Shown here piece after piece: positions 27,739 to 37,492 of a stretch of 64,000 nt of DNA. Each line of letters begins with the position of its first letter. Positions within the stretch are counted from its first letter, which is position 1. A program made the position numbers and the translations under genes. The notes below the pieces were generated by a model, which saw only the letters and a list, made by a program, of their open reading frames with translations, was not told the DNA's origin and made no database searches. The stretch is from Pseudoalteromonas sp. P1-25 (GTDB lineage: Bacteria > Pseudomonadota > Gammaproteobacteria > Enterobacterales > Alteromonadaceae), in contig NZ_LKDW01000002.1 in the NCBI RefSeq assembly GCF_001401805.1, positions 62,001-126,000 of the forward strand. Direction: 5' to 3'.

Positions 27739-29961
27739 TTGAAACTACGCAAACTCTCACAGTTAAGCCTAGCAATTGTTGCTGCACTCACTACCTCTGT
27801 AAATGCTGAAGAAGTTAAAACAACAGCAAAACAAGACGCGTTTGAAAAAATCGAAGTTACAGCTCGTAAACGTACAGAGAGCTTGTTTGAATCTCCAACC
27901 GCTATCACATCTATTGGTGCAAACTTAATTGATAAAGCCAATATGAGTAACCTAGAAGATATTGGTAAATACGTTCCAAACTTAAATATTACTCGCTACG
28001 GTGTAGGTAATGCGGCGCATGCCTCTGTGTTTATTCGAGGTATTGGTCTGCAAGATCACATAATTACAACCGATCCGGGTGTCGGTGTTTATTTAGATGG
28101 TGTTTACTTAGGCCGTCAAATGGGGTCAAACTTATCGTTACCAAATGTAGAGCGTGTTGAAGTTCTTCGTGGTCCACAAGGTACATTATATGGTCGTAAT
28201 ACATTAGGTGGCGCAGTAAATGTAATTACTAAGCAGCCCGGTGACGAAGGGATTGTTACAACCTCGGCTAAAATTGGTAGCCGCGGACGTATTGCGGGCG
28301 ATGTTTACTTTAATAACTCGTTGACTGATGACGTGAGCATGTCTGCAAGTGCATCTTACAAAACACGCGACGGTGTGGGTGAAGCAGTTAATTTAGCTAA
28401 CCCAGAAAAAGAAATTGGTGAAGAAGAAGAGTTTAGTGGTCGCGTAGCCCTTAAATGGCAGGCTACTAGTGATTTAGCGTTAACTTTTTCACTTGACGGT
28501 GTTGATAACGAATCAGGTCAATCACCTTACACTATTGAGTTAACTGAGCCGCTTGATGCAAACGATGTATTTAATGGTGACTTCCCACTATTAACACAGG
28601 ACCTAATTCCTTCTGACCCAGATGATTTAGGCACTACTGTTGCGGGTATTGAGTCTACCTCTTACTCAGGGTGGGGGACGTCATTTACCGCTGATTGGGC
28701 AATTGATGATACGTACACGGCTAAATTTATTTCAAGTTACCGTACTTCTGAATACGAAGGTGGACTTGATGATGATGCGTCACCACTTAATTTATCTGAG
28801 TTCCCAGAAGAGGGTGGTGCAGACCAATACTCGTTTGAAATTCAACTAAATGCTACCTATGACAATATGGACTTTGTATCAGGCCTTTATTTCTTTAATG
28901 AGGATGGCTTTACACGTTCAGGTCCATTTGTATTTAGCCCATTTAATACACCAAATAGTTTATTAAACGATGGTGTTACACCGTCATTTGGTGGTTATGG
29001 CGAATTTGAAATTAACCAAGAAACAAACTCATACGCTGTATACTTTAATACAAGTTATGATTTAACAGATGATTTAAGTATTGGCGGTGGACTTCGTTAT
29101 TCAAAAGATGAGAAAGATGCCGATGCGATTTTCCCTACATTTGCTGAACGTAAATACGTAAGTGCAGAGTTTGACGCTGTAACGTGGGATGTAAACGCAT
29201 CGTATCAAATCAGCAATAACATGAATGTATATGGTCAAATTCAAAAAGGATACCAAACCGGTGGCTTCCCTCCGCGTCCTTTTGGTGGCCCAGATCAGTT
29301 TGTATCGTTTGATGAAACCAAAGCGATTAACTACGAAATGGGCTTAAAAGGCCAAGTACACGAAAATGTGTCTATGATGTTGGCTGTATTTGTAACAGAT
29401 TATACTGACCTTGCTTTACCATTTTCAGACCCTACTGCAGGCGGTGGTTTTGTAACGATTGTTGAAAATGCCGGTGAGTCTAAAGCGCAAGGTATTGAGC
29501 TTGAAACCACTGTTGCCATTACAGACGATTTTACAATTCGCAGCTCTGTCGGTTACTTAGATTCTGAAATTACAGAAGTAGATGCAGGCGTACAAGGTAT
29601 TGGTAAAGGTGATTCGCCAGCATTAACGCCACGTTGGACTGTAATGGTAGCCCCTTCTTACTTTATGGATTTAGATAGCGGTGCAACCGTTGCATTTAAT
29701 GCTAACTATTCTTACAGAAGCGAAATGCAAGGCCAGTCAGTTTACAATGAAAGTGAAACTATCGATTCACGTGAGTTAGTTGGTTTTAATATTTCTTACA
29801 CTAACCCGTATGGCGATATGGAAGTAACCTTATACGGTGAAAACGTATTAAATGAGGTTTACGATGTAGGTCGTTTGCAGCAGTCAGGTTTTGTTGGTGT
29901 AATGCGCAGTAATGACCGTAGCGAGTTTGGTTTAAAATTCAAAAAAGACTTTGAACTTTAA
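27739..29961 (+). CDS. TonB-dependent outer-membrane receptor
   Basis: 740 residues from the TTG at 27739 (GGAGA at 27729-27733), which gives a clean signal peptide MKLRKLSQLSLAIVAALTTSVNA; a TTG four codons earlier falls before the ribosome site. The TonB box region (about 35-45, EKIEVTARKR) is followed by the plug domain (about 48-165, with NVERVEVLRGPQGTLYGRNTLGGAVNVITK) and a 22-strand barrel. It imports a large or scarce substrate through energy from TonB-ExbBD. The type is common for carbohydrates, siderophores or vitamins in marine Alteromonadales; neighbours give no hint of the substrate. Confidence 0.93.
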   Translation: MKLRKLSQLSLAIVAALTTSVNAEEVKTTAKQDAFEKIEVTARKRTESLFESPTAITSIGANLIDKANMSNLEDIGKYVPNLNITRYGVGNAAHASVFIRGIGLQDHIITTDPGVGVYLDGVYLGRQMGSNLSLPNVERVEVLRGPQGTLYGRNTLGGAVNVITKQPGDEGIVTTSAKIGSRGRIAGDVYFNNSLTDDVSMSASASYKTRDGVGEAVNLANPEKEIGEEEEFSGRVALKWQATSDLALTFSLDGVDNESGQSPYTIELTEPLDANDVFNGDFPLLTQDLIPSDPDDLGTTVAGIESTSYSGWGTSFTADWAIDDTYTAKFISSYRTSEYEGGLDDDASPLNLSEFPEEGGADQYSFEIQLNATYDNMDFVSGLYFFNEDGFTRSGPFVFSPFNTPNSLLNDGVTPSFGGYGEFEINQETNSYAVYFNTSYDLTDDLSIGGGLRYSKDEKDADAIFPTFAERKYVSAEFDAVTWDVNASYQISNNMNVYGQIQKGYQTGGFPPRPFGGPDQFVSFDETKAINYEMGLKGQVHENVSMMLAVFVTDYTDLALPFSDPTAGGGFVTIVENAGESKAQGIELETTVAITDDFTIRSSVGYLDSEITEVDAGVQGIGKGDSPALTPRWTVMVAPSYFMDLDSGATVAFNANYSYRSEMQGQSVYNESETIDSRELVGFNISYTNPYGDMEVTLYGENVLNEVYDVGRLQQSGFVGVMRSNDRSEFGLKFKKDFEL

Positions 29962-29981
29962 TAACCTACAATGAGTTAAAC

Positions 29982-30011
29982 AAAAGGTAAGCTTAGGCTT
30001 ACCTTTTTTTT
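29982..30011 (+). terminator. Rho-independent terminator after the TonB receptor
   Basis: Stem AAAAGGTAAGC / GCTTACCTTTT, loop TTAG, nine T. Confidence 0.85.
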
Positions 30012-30166
30012 CTTTTGCGCCAGTAAAAAGTCAAGCTTGGGGCCACATGCTGAACCTCTTTGTAACAAGCGTGTAGTGCTGTGCTATTGATATACCCTGT
30101 GTGGTGCGAAGTAACCACTAAGTAATATAAAGCACTATTAGCATCAGGTAACCTTGTTTTTAGGTA

Positions 30167-30192
30167 ATAAAAAAGCCCTCAGTGAGGGCTTT
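30167..30192 (-). terminator. Terminator of bamD
   Basis: Stem AAAGCCCTC / GAGGGCTTT around loop AGT; read on the minus strand it is followed by a run of T. Confidence 0.8.
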
Positions 30193-30228
30193 AAACAATT
30201 TAGGTTTGATTAAAAACCGCTATCAAAC

Positions 30229-30993
30229 TTATTTATTCGACTTATTGTATTCACGCGTTAGTCTTGCGTGCTCACTTAAGTCTTTCAAGCCAAGCTTTTC
30301 GTAGCTTTTTTCCATCATCTCAAGGGCTGGATCTAAATAGCTGCTTTGCGAGTAATGCTCAACAACGTACTTACCACGATTAGCGGCCGCTAGGTAAGCT
30401 TCACGTTCGTAATAGTAGTTTGCTACTTTTAGCTCGTAGCGCGCCATGCGGTTTAATAGCCACACTAAGCGACGTTTAGCCTCTGGTGCGTAATCACTTT
30501 TTGGAAAGCGTTTTACAAGCGTTGATAAATCGGTAAATGCTACACGGGTACGGTTGGCATCGCGGTCAGCTCTGTCTATGCCAAAATACTCTTGGAAGGC
30601 ATTTTTATCAGCTTTAATATTAACCAAACCACGCATGTAGTACATGTAATCTAAATCTTTGTGATTTGGGTTTAAACGAATAAAGCGGTCGATAGTCGCT
30701 AATGCTTGTTCTGTATTACCTGATTGGTAATGGGCATACACTAAATCCATTTGTACTTGCTTTGAGAAAGGCCCAAATGGGTAGCGTGAATCAATAGCGG
30801 TTAATAACTCAATTGCTCGGGCGTATAAACCAGAGTCAAGTGTTTGTTTTGCATCTTCATACAAAGCGTGTGCAGATTTGTTAGGAACGCGTTGGATATC
30901 TTCTTGGTCAGGCGCAGAAGAACAGGCCCCTAAAGTAAGTACAGAAGCTGAAAAAACAATGGCGAATGCACGTTTCCCTATTTTATTTATCAT
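30229..30993 (-). CDS. bamD: Outer-membrane assembly lipoprotein BamD
   Basis: 254 residues. Lipoprotein signal with lipidated Cys24 (LTLGACSS). Five tetratricopeptide-like repeats fill the rest, including SAHALYEDAKQTLDSGLYARAIELLTAIDSRYPFGP-type helices at about 40-75. BamD is an essential part of the BAM complex that inserts beta-barrel proteins. Divergent from rluD, the conserved arrangement. Confidence 0.96.
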   Translation of the reverse strand: MINKIGKRAFAIVFSASVLTLGACSSAPDQEDIQRVPNKSAHALYEDAKQTLDSGLYARAIELLTAIDSRYPFGPFSKQVQMDLVYAHYQSGNTEQALATIDRFIRLNPNHKDLDYMYYMRGLVNIKADKNAFQEYFGIDRADRDANRTRVAFTDLSTLVKRFPKSDYAPEAKRRLVWLLNRMARYELKVANYYYEREAYLAAANRGKYVVEHYSQSSYLDPALEMMEKSYEKLGLKDLSEHARLTREYNKSNK

Positions 30994-31134
30994 TTTATTT
31001 GTTACCTTCGATGTCTTCGGCTAGGCCACGGCGGTAAAACCGAGTAAACTATGCGTATTATATTATGCTTTTATTAAAAGCGATTCTAACCCAGTCAGGC
31101 ACAGCTTGCACTGGTAAATTGGGTAAAGTTACTA

Positions 31135-32112
31135 ATGTCAGAACAAATTTCACTTCAAGCCGAGGTTCCTACCGAGTTAGGTGGTAAACGTCTAGACCAA
31201 GTATTAGCGCAATTGTTCCCTGATTATTCACGTTCACGTATAAAAACATGGATATTGGATGATAAAATCACCGTTGACGGTGAAATCTATAACACGCCGC
31301 GAGAAAAACTACTCGGAGGTGAAGTTGTAAATGTTGAAACCAGCATTGAAGCACCACGCGAATACGAAGCACAAGATATCAAATTAAACATTGTTTATGA
31401 AGATGACGATATTTTGGTTATCAACAAACCCATGGGCCTAGTCGTTCACCCTGGTGCAGGTAACCCAGATGGCACAGTGTTAAATGCATTGTTACATCAT
31501 TTTCCGGATATTATTAACGTACCGCGTGCTGGTATTGTGCACCGTCTAGATAAAGACACCACAGGCTTAATGGTGGTGGCTAAAACTATTCAGGCGCAAA
31601 CACATCTAGTTAAAGCACTGCAAAAACGTGAAAACTTTACGCGTGAATACGAAGCTCTATGTAATGGCACTATGACAGCAGGTGGCATGGTTGAAAAGCC
31701 GATTGGCCGCCATCCTACGCAGCGTACACACATGGCAGTTCACGAAATGGGTAAGCCTGCCATTACACATTACCGTGTTGCTGAAAAATTCCGTGCTCAT
31801 ACACGTTTACGCCTCCGCCTAGAAACCGGGCGTACACACCAAATTCGTGTTCATATGGCGTATATAAACCACCCGTTAATTGGTGATAGAGCCTACGGCG
31901 GCCGTCCTCGTCCACCTAAAGGTGCTACGCCAGAGCTATTTGAAATGTTACGTACATTTAATCGCCAAGCTTTACATGCAGTAAAATTAAGTATTGCGCA
32001 CCCTATTACGGGAGAAATGATGACCTGGCAAGCGCCTATTCCAGATGACATGGTGGCAATGACTCAGGCGCTTAGAGAAGATACAAAAGCTAACCCTGAC
32101 ATAGAGTATTAA
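31135..32112 (+). CDS. rluD: 23S rRNA pseudouridine synthase RluD
   Basis: 325 residues. An S4 RNA-binding domain (about 16-75, LDQVLAQLFPDYSRSRIKTWI) precedes the RluA-type catalytic domain with the active Asp in HRLDKDTTGLMVV and the motif ETGRTHQIRVH. It makes pseudouridines 1911, 1915 and 1917 in helix 69 of 23S rRNA. The stop codon overlaps the pgeF start (TAATG), so the two are coupled. Confidence 0.96.
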   Translation: MSEQISLQAEVPTELGGKRLDQVLAQLFPDYSRSRIKTWILDDKITVDGEIYNTPREKLLGGEVVNVETSIEAPREYEAQDIKLNIVYEDDDILVINKPMGLVVHPGAGNPDGTVLNALLHHFPDIINVPRAGIVHRLDKDTTGLMVVAKTIQAQTHLVKALQKRENFTREYEALCNGTMTAGGMVEKPIGRHPTQRTHMAVHEMGKPAITHYRVAEKFRAHTRLRLRLETGRTHQIRVHMAYINHPLIGDRAYGGRPRPPKGATPELFEMLRTFNRQALHAVKLSIAHPITGEMMTWQAPIPDDMVAMTQALREDTKANPDIEY

Positions 32113-32843
32113 TGACTTTTTTGTCAGCACCATGGCCTAATTTAACCTCGGTAGGTACGTGCAGTACCACCCGAGAAGGCGGCGTGTCAAAGCCGCCTTT
32201 TAACAGCTTAAATCTAGGCTTACATGTTGATGATACTCCAGAGCACGTGCTAAAAAACCGTGCTTTGGTAGAGCAATCCCTTCCAAAACCGGCACTTTGG
32301 CTTAATCAAGTGCACAGTGCTGATGTGCTCTGTGTTGATGCAGATTTTGACTTTCAAACATTACACACTGCTGATGCGTTGTATACCCAAGTTAAAAATC
32401 AGCCTCTTGCTATTATGAGTGCAGATTGCCTACCTATTTTGCTTGCAAGCCATGATGGCCGCGAAGTTGCAGCAGTGCATGGTGGTTGGCGTGGTCTCGA
32501 AAAAGGGATCATAAAAAATACGCTTGCCTGTTTTAGCGCGCCTAGTATGCAAATATATGCGTGGCTTGGGCCTGCTATTGGTGCTGAGCGATTTGAAGTT
32601 GGCGACGAGGTCGCTTCGCGGTTTATTGCAAAATCCCCGCTGTTTAAAGAGGCGTTTAAATTGCAAAGCAATAAAAAATATTTGTGCGACATTTACTTAA
32701 TCGCTCGCATTGAACTTGAGCAATTAGGCGTTATAAATATTAGTGGAGGCGATTATTGTACTGTTTCTCAGCGGTCACTGTTTTTCTCTTATCGGCGAGA
32801 GGGCAAAACAGGGCGCATGGCAAGTTTGATCTGGCGCAAATAA
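32112..32843 (+). CDS. pgeF: PgeF / YfiH-family purine nucleosidase-oxidase, peptidoglycan editing factor
   Basis: 243 residues, single domain. The conserved Cys-His metal site is seen in MSADCLPILLAS and VHGGWRGLEKGI, with an upstream His in LNQVHSADVL. Members (YfiH, formerly laccase-domain proteins) act on purine nucleosides, and PgeF in E. coli keeps non-canonical Ser out of the second position of the peptidoglycan stem. Coupled to rluD; clpB follows after 96 bp with its own heat-shock promoter. Confidence 0.92.
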   Translation: MTFLSAPWPNLTSVGTCSTTREGGVSKPPFNSLNLGLHVDDTPEHVLKNRALVEQSLPKPALWLNQVHSADVLCVDADFDFQTLHTADALYTQVKNQPLAIMSADCLPILLASHDGREVAAVHGGWRGLEKGIIKNTLACFSAPSMQIYAWLGPAIGAERFEVGDEVASRFIAKSPLFKEAFKLQSNKKYLCDIYLIARIELEQLGVINISGGDYCTVSQRSLFFSYRREGKTGRMASLIWRK

Positions 32844-32875
32844 ACACTATTTCCCCACAATATTCATCTTAACAC

Positions 32876-32905
32876 CTTGAACAATTCTATTAACATACCC
32901 ATTTA
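32876..32905 (+). promoter_or_regulatory. Sigma-32-type heat-shock promoter of clpB
   Basis: CTTGAA at 32876-32881 and ACCCATTTA at 32897-32905 with a 15-bp spacer, close to the E. coli heat-shock consensus (CTTGAA ... CCCCATTTA). It lies 35 bp before the clpB start. Confidence 0.7.
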
Positions 32906-32939
32906 TTAAGCAATTAGTTTATTAAATAGGTAAACCCTC

Positions 32940-35516
32940 ATGCGTCTAGATAGATTCACAAGTAAATTTCAATCTGCGCTTTCAGATGCTCAGTCGCTAG
33001 CATTAGGGCGCGATCATCAATTTATTGAACCTGTACATTTAATGTATGCGCTTTTACAGCAAAATGGCTCTAGTGTGCGTGCTTTGCTTGCTCAAGCAGG
33101 CGTGAGTGCGGATGAGCTCAACACCAAGCTTTCTCAAGAAATAGAAAAGCTGTTTAAAGTTGAAGGAGTAGGGGGCGACGTACAGCTTTCTAATAACATG
33201 GCTTCGCTTATTAACTTATGTGATAAGTACGCGCAAAAGCGCAAAGATAAGTATATTTCGAGCGAATTATTTGTATTAGCGGCCTGTGACGACAAAGGCC
33301 CTTTAGGTGATATTTTTAGAGCGCTTAATATTACCGCAACTAAAATAGAAAGCGCCATAAAAGCAATTCGCGGTGGCCAAAAGGTCGATGACCCTAACGC
33401 CGAAGAAACCCGACAAGCACTTGAAAAATACACCATTGATTTAACCGAGCGCGCAGAGCAAGGTAAGCTCGACCCCGTTATTGGGCGCGATGACGAAATT
33501 CGCCGCACTATTCAAGTTTTGCAGCGCCGTACCAAAAATAACCCCGTGCTTATTGGTGAGCCTGGAGTAGGTAAAACCGCCATTGCAGAGGGGTTAGCCC
33601 AGCGCATTATAAATGGGGAAGTGCCAGAGGGCCTAAAAAGTAAGCGTGTTTTATCGTTAGATTTAGGCGCGCTGGTGGCGGGTGCTAAATACCGCGGTGA
33701 ATTTGAAGAGCGTTTAAAATCGGTGCTCAACGAACTGGCCAAAGAAGAAGGCCAAGTGATTTTGTTTATTGATGAAATTCATACCATGGTGGGCGCCGGT
33801 AAAACCGACGGCGCTATGGACGCTGGCAACATGTTAAAGCCAGCGCTGGCTCGAGGCGAGCTACACTGTGTGGGCGCCACTACGCTTGATGAGTACCGTC
33901 AATACATAGAAAAAGATGCTGCACTTGAGCGTCGTTTTCAAAAAGTATTGGTTGAAGAGCCCTCAGTTGAAGATACGATTGCCATTTTACGCGGCTTAAA
34001 AGAGCGCTATGAGTTACATCATTCGGTGGATATTACCGACCCGGCCATTGTTGCTGCTGCGCATTTATCGCATCGCTATATTAGCGACCGACAGTTACCC
34101 GACAAAGCCATTGATTTAATTGATGAGGCTGGCTCGTCAATTCGTCTGCAAATAGATTCAAAGCCTGAGTCTTTAGATAAGCTTGAGCGCCGTATTATTC
34201 AATTAAAACTTGAAGATAACGCTTTAGCCAAAGAAAAAGACGATGCAAGCCAAAAGCGGCGCAGCGAAATGCAGCAGCTTATTACCGATTTAGAAGCGCA
34301 ATATCGAGAGCTTGATGAAGTATGGAATGCAGAAAAAGCTTCGTTACAAGGCACGCAAGTAATTAAAGCTGAGCTTGAACAAGCGCGCCTTGATTTAGAG
34401 GTTGCCCGCCGAGCAAGCGATTTACAGCGCATGTCGGAGCTGCAATACGGAAGAATACCAGAGCTTGAGCGAAAACTTGATTTAGCCTCGCAAGCTGAAA
34501 TGCAAGAAATGAGCTTACTAAAAAACCAAGTAGGCGAAGACGAAATTGCAGAAATACTCTCTCGTTGGACTGGGATCCCAGTATCGCGCATGTTGCAAGG
34601 TGAGCGAGAAAAGCTGTTAAAAATGGAAGAGCAACTACACAGCAAAGTGATAGGGCAGGATGAGGCAGTTGTTGCAGTAGCAAATGCGATACGCCGCTCT
34701 CGTGCAGGGCTGGCCGATCCTAATCGGCCCATAGGTTCGTTTTTATTCTTAGGGCCAACTGGGGTGGGTAAAACAGAGCTTACTAAAGCGCTTGCAGGTT
34801 TTATGTTTGATACAGAAGATGCCATGGTGCGTATCGATATGTCTGAGTTTATGGAAAAACACGCTGTAGCACGTTTAGTGGGCGCACCTCCCGGTTATGT
34901 TGGTTACGAAGAAGGCGGCTATTTAACCGAAGCCGTTCGCCGTAAGCCTTACTCTGTCATTTTGCTTGACGAAATAGAAAAAGCGCATCCCGATGTATTT
35001 AATATTTTATTGCAAGTACTCGATGATGGCCGCCTTACTGATGGGCAAGGACGCACGGTTGATTTTAAAAATACGGTTATTATTATGACCTCAAATTTAG
35101 GCTCAGACATTATTCAAGAGCAAGCGGGCACAAACGACTACGCAACGCTTAAGAGCAAGGTTATGAATGTGCTCGTTAACGAATTTAGGCCAGAATTTAT
35201 AAACCGTATTGATGAAACCGTCGTATTTCATCCACTTGCCAATGAGCATATTAAAGAAATTGCCGATATTCAGCTTGTTAAATTGCGTGAGCGTTTAACA
35301 GAAATGGGCTACTTATTAGAGATCAGTGATGCGGCGCTTGAAAAAATTGCCTCCAGCGGGTTCGACCCTGTTTACGGTGCTCGGCCATTAAAACGAGCTA
35401 TTCAGCAAACAATCGAAAACCCACTGGCGCAGCAACTATTAGGGGGCGATTATAACCCTGGCGATATTGTTGTGATAGATGCAAACGAGCAAGGCCTGAT
35501 TTTTTCAAAACGCTAA
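32940..35516 (+). CDS. clpB: ATP-dependent disaggregase ClpB
   Basis: 858 residues, the usual length (E. coli 857). N-domain (1-145), first AAA+ domain with Walker A GEPGVGKT near residue 206, the ClpB-specific coiled-coil middle domain (about 400-525), the second AAA+ domain with Walker A GPTGVGKT near 605 and a C-terminal D2 small domain. It rescues aggregated proteins together with DnaK. The middle domain distinguishes it from ClpA. The minus-strand reading frames here are shadows. Confidence 0.97.
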   Translation: MRLDRFTSKFQSALSDAQSLALGRDHQFIEPVHLMYALLQQNGSSVRALLAQAGVSADELNTKLSQEIEKLFKVEGVGGDVQLSNNMASLINLCDKYAQKRKDKYISSELFVLAACDDKGPLGDIFRALNITATKIESAIKAIRGGQKVDDPNAEETRQALEKYTIDLTERAEQGKLDPVIGRDDEIRRTIQVLQRRTKNNPVLIGEPGVGKTAIAEGLAQRIINGEVPEGLKSKRVLSLDLGALVAGAKYRGEFEERLKSVLNELAKEEGQVILFIDEIHTMVGAGKTDGAMDAGNMLKPALARGELHCVGATTLDEYRQYIEKDAALERRFQKVLVEEPSVEDTIAILRGLKERYELHHSVDITDPAIVAAAHLSHRYISDRQLPDKAIDLIDEAGSSIRLQIDSKPESLDKLERRIIQLKLEDNALAKEKDDASQKRRSEMQQLITDLEAQYRELDEVWNAEKASLQGTQVIKAELEQARLDLEVARRASDLQRMSELQYGRIPELERKLDLASQAEMQEMSLLKNQVGEDEIAEILSRWTGIPVSRMLQGEREKLLKMEEQLHSKVIGQDEAVVAVANAIRRSRAGLADPNRPIGSFLFLGPTGVGKTELTKALAGFMFDTEDAMVRIDMSEFMEKHAVARLVGAPPGYVGYEEGGYLTEAVRRKPYSVILLDEIEKAHPDVFNILLQVLDDGRLTDGQGRTVDFKNTVIIMTSNLGSDIIQEQAGTNDYATLKSKVMNVLVNEFRPEFINRIDETVVFHPLANEHIKEIADIQLVKLRERLTEMGYLLEISDAALEKIASSGFDPVYGARPLKRAIQQTIENPLAQQLLGGDYNPGDIVVIDANEQGLIFSKR

Positions 35517-35526
35517 TATAGGCGCA

Positions 35527-35555
35527 CAATAAGCCGCCAAGCAGGCGGCTTATTG
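35527..35555. terminator. Bidirectional terminator between clpB and the Aer-like gene
   Basis: Stem CAATAAGCCGCC / GGCGGCTTATTG with loop AAGCA; T/A-rich flanks are modest. Confidence 0.65.
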
Positions 35556-35557
35556 CT

Positions 35558-37120
35558 TTATACTTTAAATGTATAAAGCAAGTTGTTTACTTTTTGTGAG
35601 CCGGCAACTAATTCTGCGGCATCTTTAGCAACGTCAAAGCTCAACGCTAAGTTGTCGTTACTTACCTCTTTTATATTATCTACATTATTAGCAATATCAT
35701 GGCTCACCATCTGCTGCTCCTCTGCAGCCGTTGATATACTGTTTGTAAGTAATGCTATTTCACTAATTTGATTGAATATACTATCGAGCTCATGGTGTGT
35801 TTGCTCGGTTGTTTGAACGCAGCTCTCTGCTTGAAGTCTTGTATTTTGCATTACCTTAGACCAATTAACTAACGTATCTTGGATATCCTTAATCGAGCTG
35901 TGAATTTGCCCTGTAGCAGTTTGCGTACGAGACGACAGTGCACGTACTTCATCGGCTACCACGGCGAAACCACGGCCATGCTCTGCAGCTCTTGCGGCTT
36001 CTATTGCTGCATTAAGTGCTAATAAATTGGTTTGCTCAGCAATGCCTTCAATCTCATTCATTACTTGGCCTATTTTATCCGCTTCTTGCGCGAGGTTATT
36101 TGCGGTATTAGCGGCGTGATCTACATGAGTAGCCAGCTCAGAGACCATTTTTTTGTTATCAACAATATGTTGTTTTATATCTGCGCAACTATGTTGAGTA
36201 GAGTTAACTTTATCGGCTGTATTTGTTGTACTAGTTGAAATATCACCAATCGTAGCGGTCATTTGCGCCATAGCGGTAGCGATTTGTTCAAGTTGTGTAC
36301 TTTGTGCCTCAATCCCCTTTTCGGTGAGCGTCGATTTATCATCGAGGTTTTCAGCAATGTTATTAAAGGCATAGGTGGCATCTTTTACGCGCCCCAATAC
36401 GGTTCTGAGCTTAGCAAGTAACATTTGCTCTTTATAGTCACTCACACTTAGCGGCGAGTTATCGCAAAAAACATAGCGCGAGATAGAGTCAGAATGCTGT
36501 TTATAGGCGTTTAATTTAGCAGGGGTTGCCACAAGCTCTTGATAATTTAAGGCTAAAATAAGCACGCAAATTAATACGTTGATAACTGCTGCCAAAATCG
36601 AAAAAGCAAATCCACTCATAATTACCCAACTAAATACAACAGCTAATGTAAGCATCTGGCGCAAGCTTGTGTGCTCTTTAAAATTAAAAGTGGCTTTACC
36701 GTTATTTAATTTCTCGTATAGTTTATGGGCTGTTAAAACATGTTTTTTATCTGGCTTTGTACGTACAGATTGATATCCAACTAATTGACTACCTTCAAAA
36801 ATAGGTGTTACAAAAGCATCAACCCAGTAATACCGGCCATCCTTACAACGATTTTTGACTATCCCTCGCCATGAATGGCCACTTTTTAACGTACTCCACA
36901 TTTCTTTAAATGCTGCTTTGGGCATATCAGGGTGGCGCACAATATTATGATTTTTACCAATGAGTTCCTGCTCACTAAAGCCTGCTACATCGCAAAATGC
37001 TTTATTTGAATAGGTAATAACTCCCCGTAAGTCGGTAGTAGAGACTAATTGTTGAGAATCACTAAAGTGGACTTCTTCATTTATTAAGCTTTGATTATGA
37101 CGCATGTTAGTTTTAATCAT
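35558..37120 (-). CDS. aer: Aer-like PAS chemoreceptor (energy or oxygen taxis)
   Basis: 520 residues. An N-terminal PAS domain (about 22-130) carries the FAD-Aer signature [19 protein letters not shown] and [19 protein letters not shown] hydrophobic hairpin (about 160-195) then anchors it to the inner membrane with no periplasmic sensor. A HAMP-like linker and the signalling hairpin with [40 protein letters not shown] follow. Aer of E. coli senses redox state through FAD. The start could also be the ATG at 37105. An FNR-like site lies upstream. Confidence 0.9.
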   Translation of the reverse strand: MIKTNMRHNQSLINEEVHFSDSQQLVSTTDLRGVITYSNKAFCDVAGFSEQELIGKNHNIVRHPDMPKAAFKEMWSTLKSGHSWRGIVKNRCKDGRYYWVDAFVTPIFEGSQLVGYQSVRTKPDKKHVLTAHKLYEKLNNGKATFNFKEHTSLRQMLTLAVVFSWVIMSGFAFSILAAVINVLICVLILALNYQELVATPAKLNAYKQHSDSISRYVFCDNSPLSVSDYKEQMLLAKLRTVLGRVKDATYAFNNIAENLDDKSTLTEKGIEAQSTQLEQIATAMAQMTATIGDISTSTTNTADKVNSTQHSCADIKQHIVDNKKMVSELATHVDHAANTANNLAQEADKIGQVMNEIEGIAEQTNLLALNAAIEAARAAEHGRGFAVVADEVRALSSRTQTATGQIHSSIKDIQDTLVNWSKVMQNTRLQAESCVQTTEQTHHELDSIFNQISEIALLTNSISTAAEEQQMVSHDIANNVDNIKEVSNDNLALSFDVAKDAAELVAGSQKVNNLLYTFKV

Positions 37121-37492
37121 CCTTTTTAATTAACTTGTTATTGTATTGGGTAAACTTAATGAGGTGAAGTAAAGGCAACGCACTGAATAATAATGTTACT
37201 AAAATTGCGACTTTTTATGATCTATATCAAATTTTGCGCTTAAAATATTAAGGCTTGTGAAGTCTAATCTAGTAATTAACGGTCTTTAGGCTTTAGTAAA
37301 GCGATTGTATAATAGTGTTAGCAGTGGCAAGATTAGCTAGCTGGTTGATGCTAATTGTATCGAGCGCATGCTCAATAGGGTAAATAGTTAACAATTTTGA
37401 AAAATTATATTGTTCTTAACAATTTAGTCTTGAGTATGGGCAATTAGCCCCCATAACCGTAAGATTAAGCCACGTGGCCGAGGAAGCATTTT
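37121..37492. other. Divergent promoter region between the Aer-like gene and gshA
   Basis: 372 bp, AT-rich, no gene or terminator seen. Contains the FNR-like box at 37217-37230, about 100 bp from the Aer-like start, and TA-rich stretches near 37305 and 37405 that could be promoters for gshA. Confidence 0.5.
37217..37230. promoter_or_regulatory. FNR-like binding site
   Basis: ATGAT-CTAT-ATCAA differs in one base from the FNR consensus TTGAT-N4-ATCAA. It sits in the promoter gap of the Aer-like gene and gshA. Confidence 0.45.

Noticed and set aside
34199..34825. 208-residue minus-strand reading frame within clpB
   Set aside because: Shadow of the clpB middle and second AAA+ domains; Ser/Cys-rich with no ribosome site or motif.
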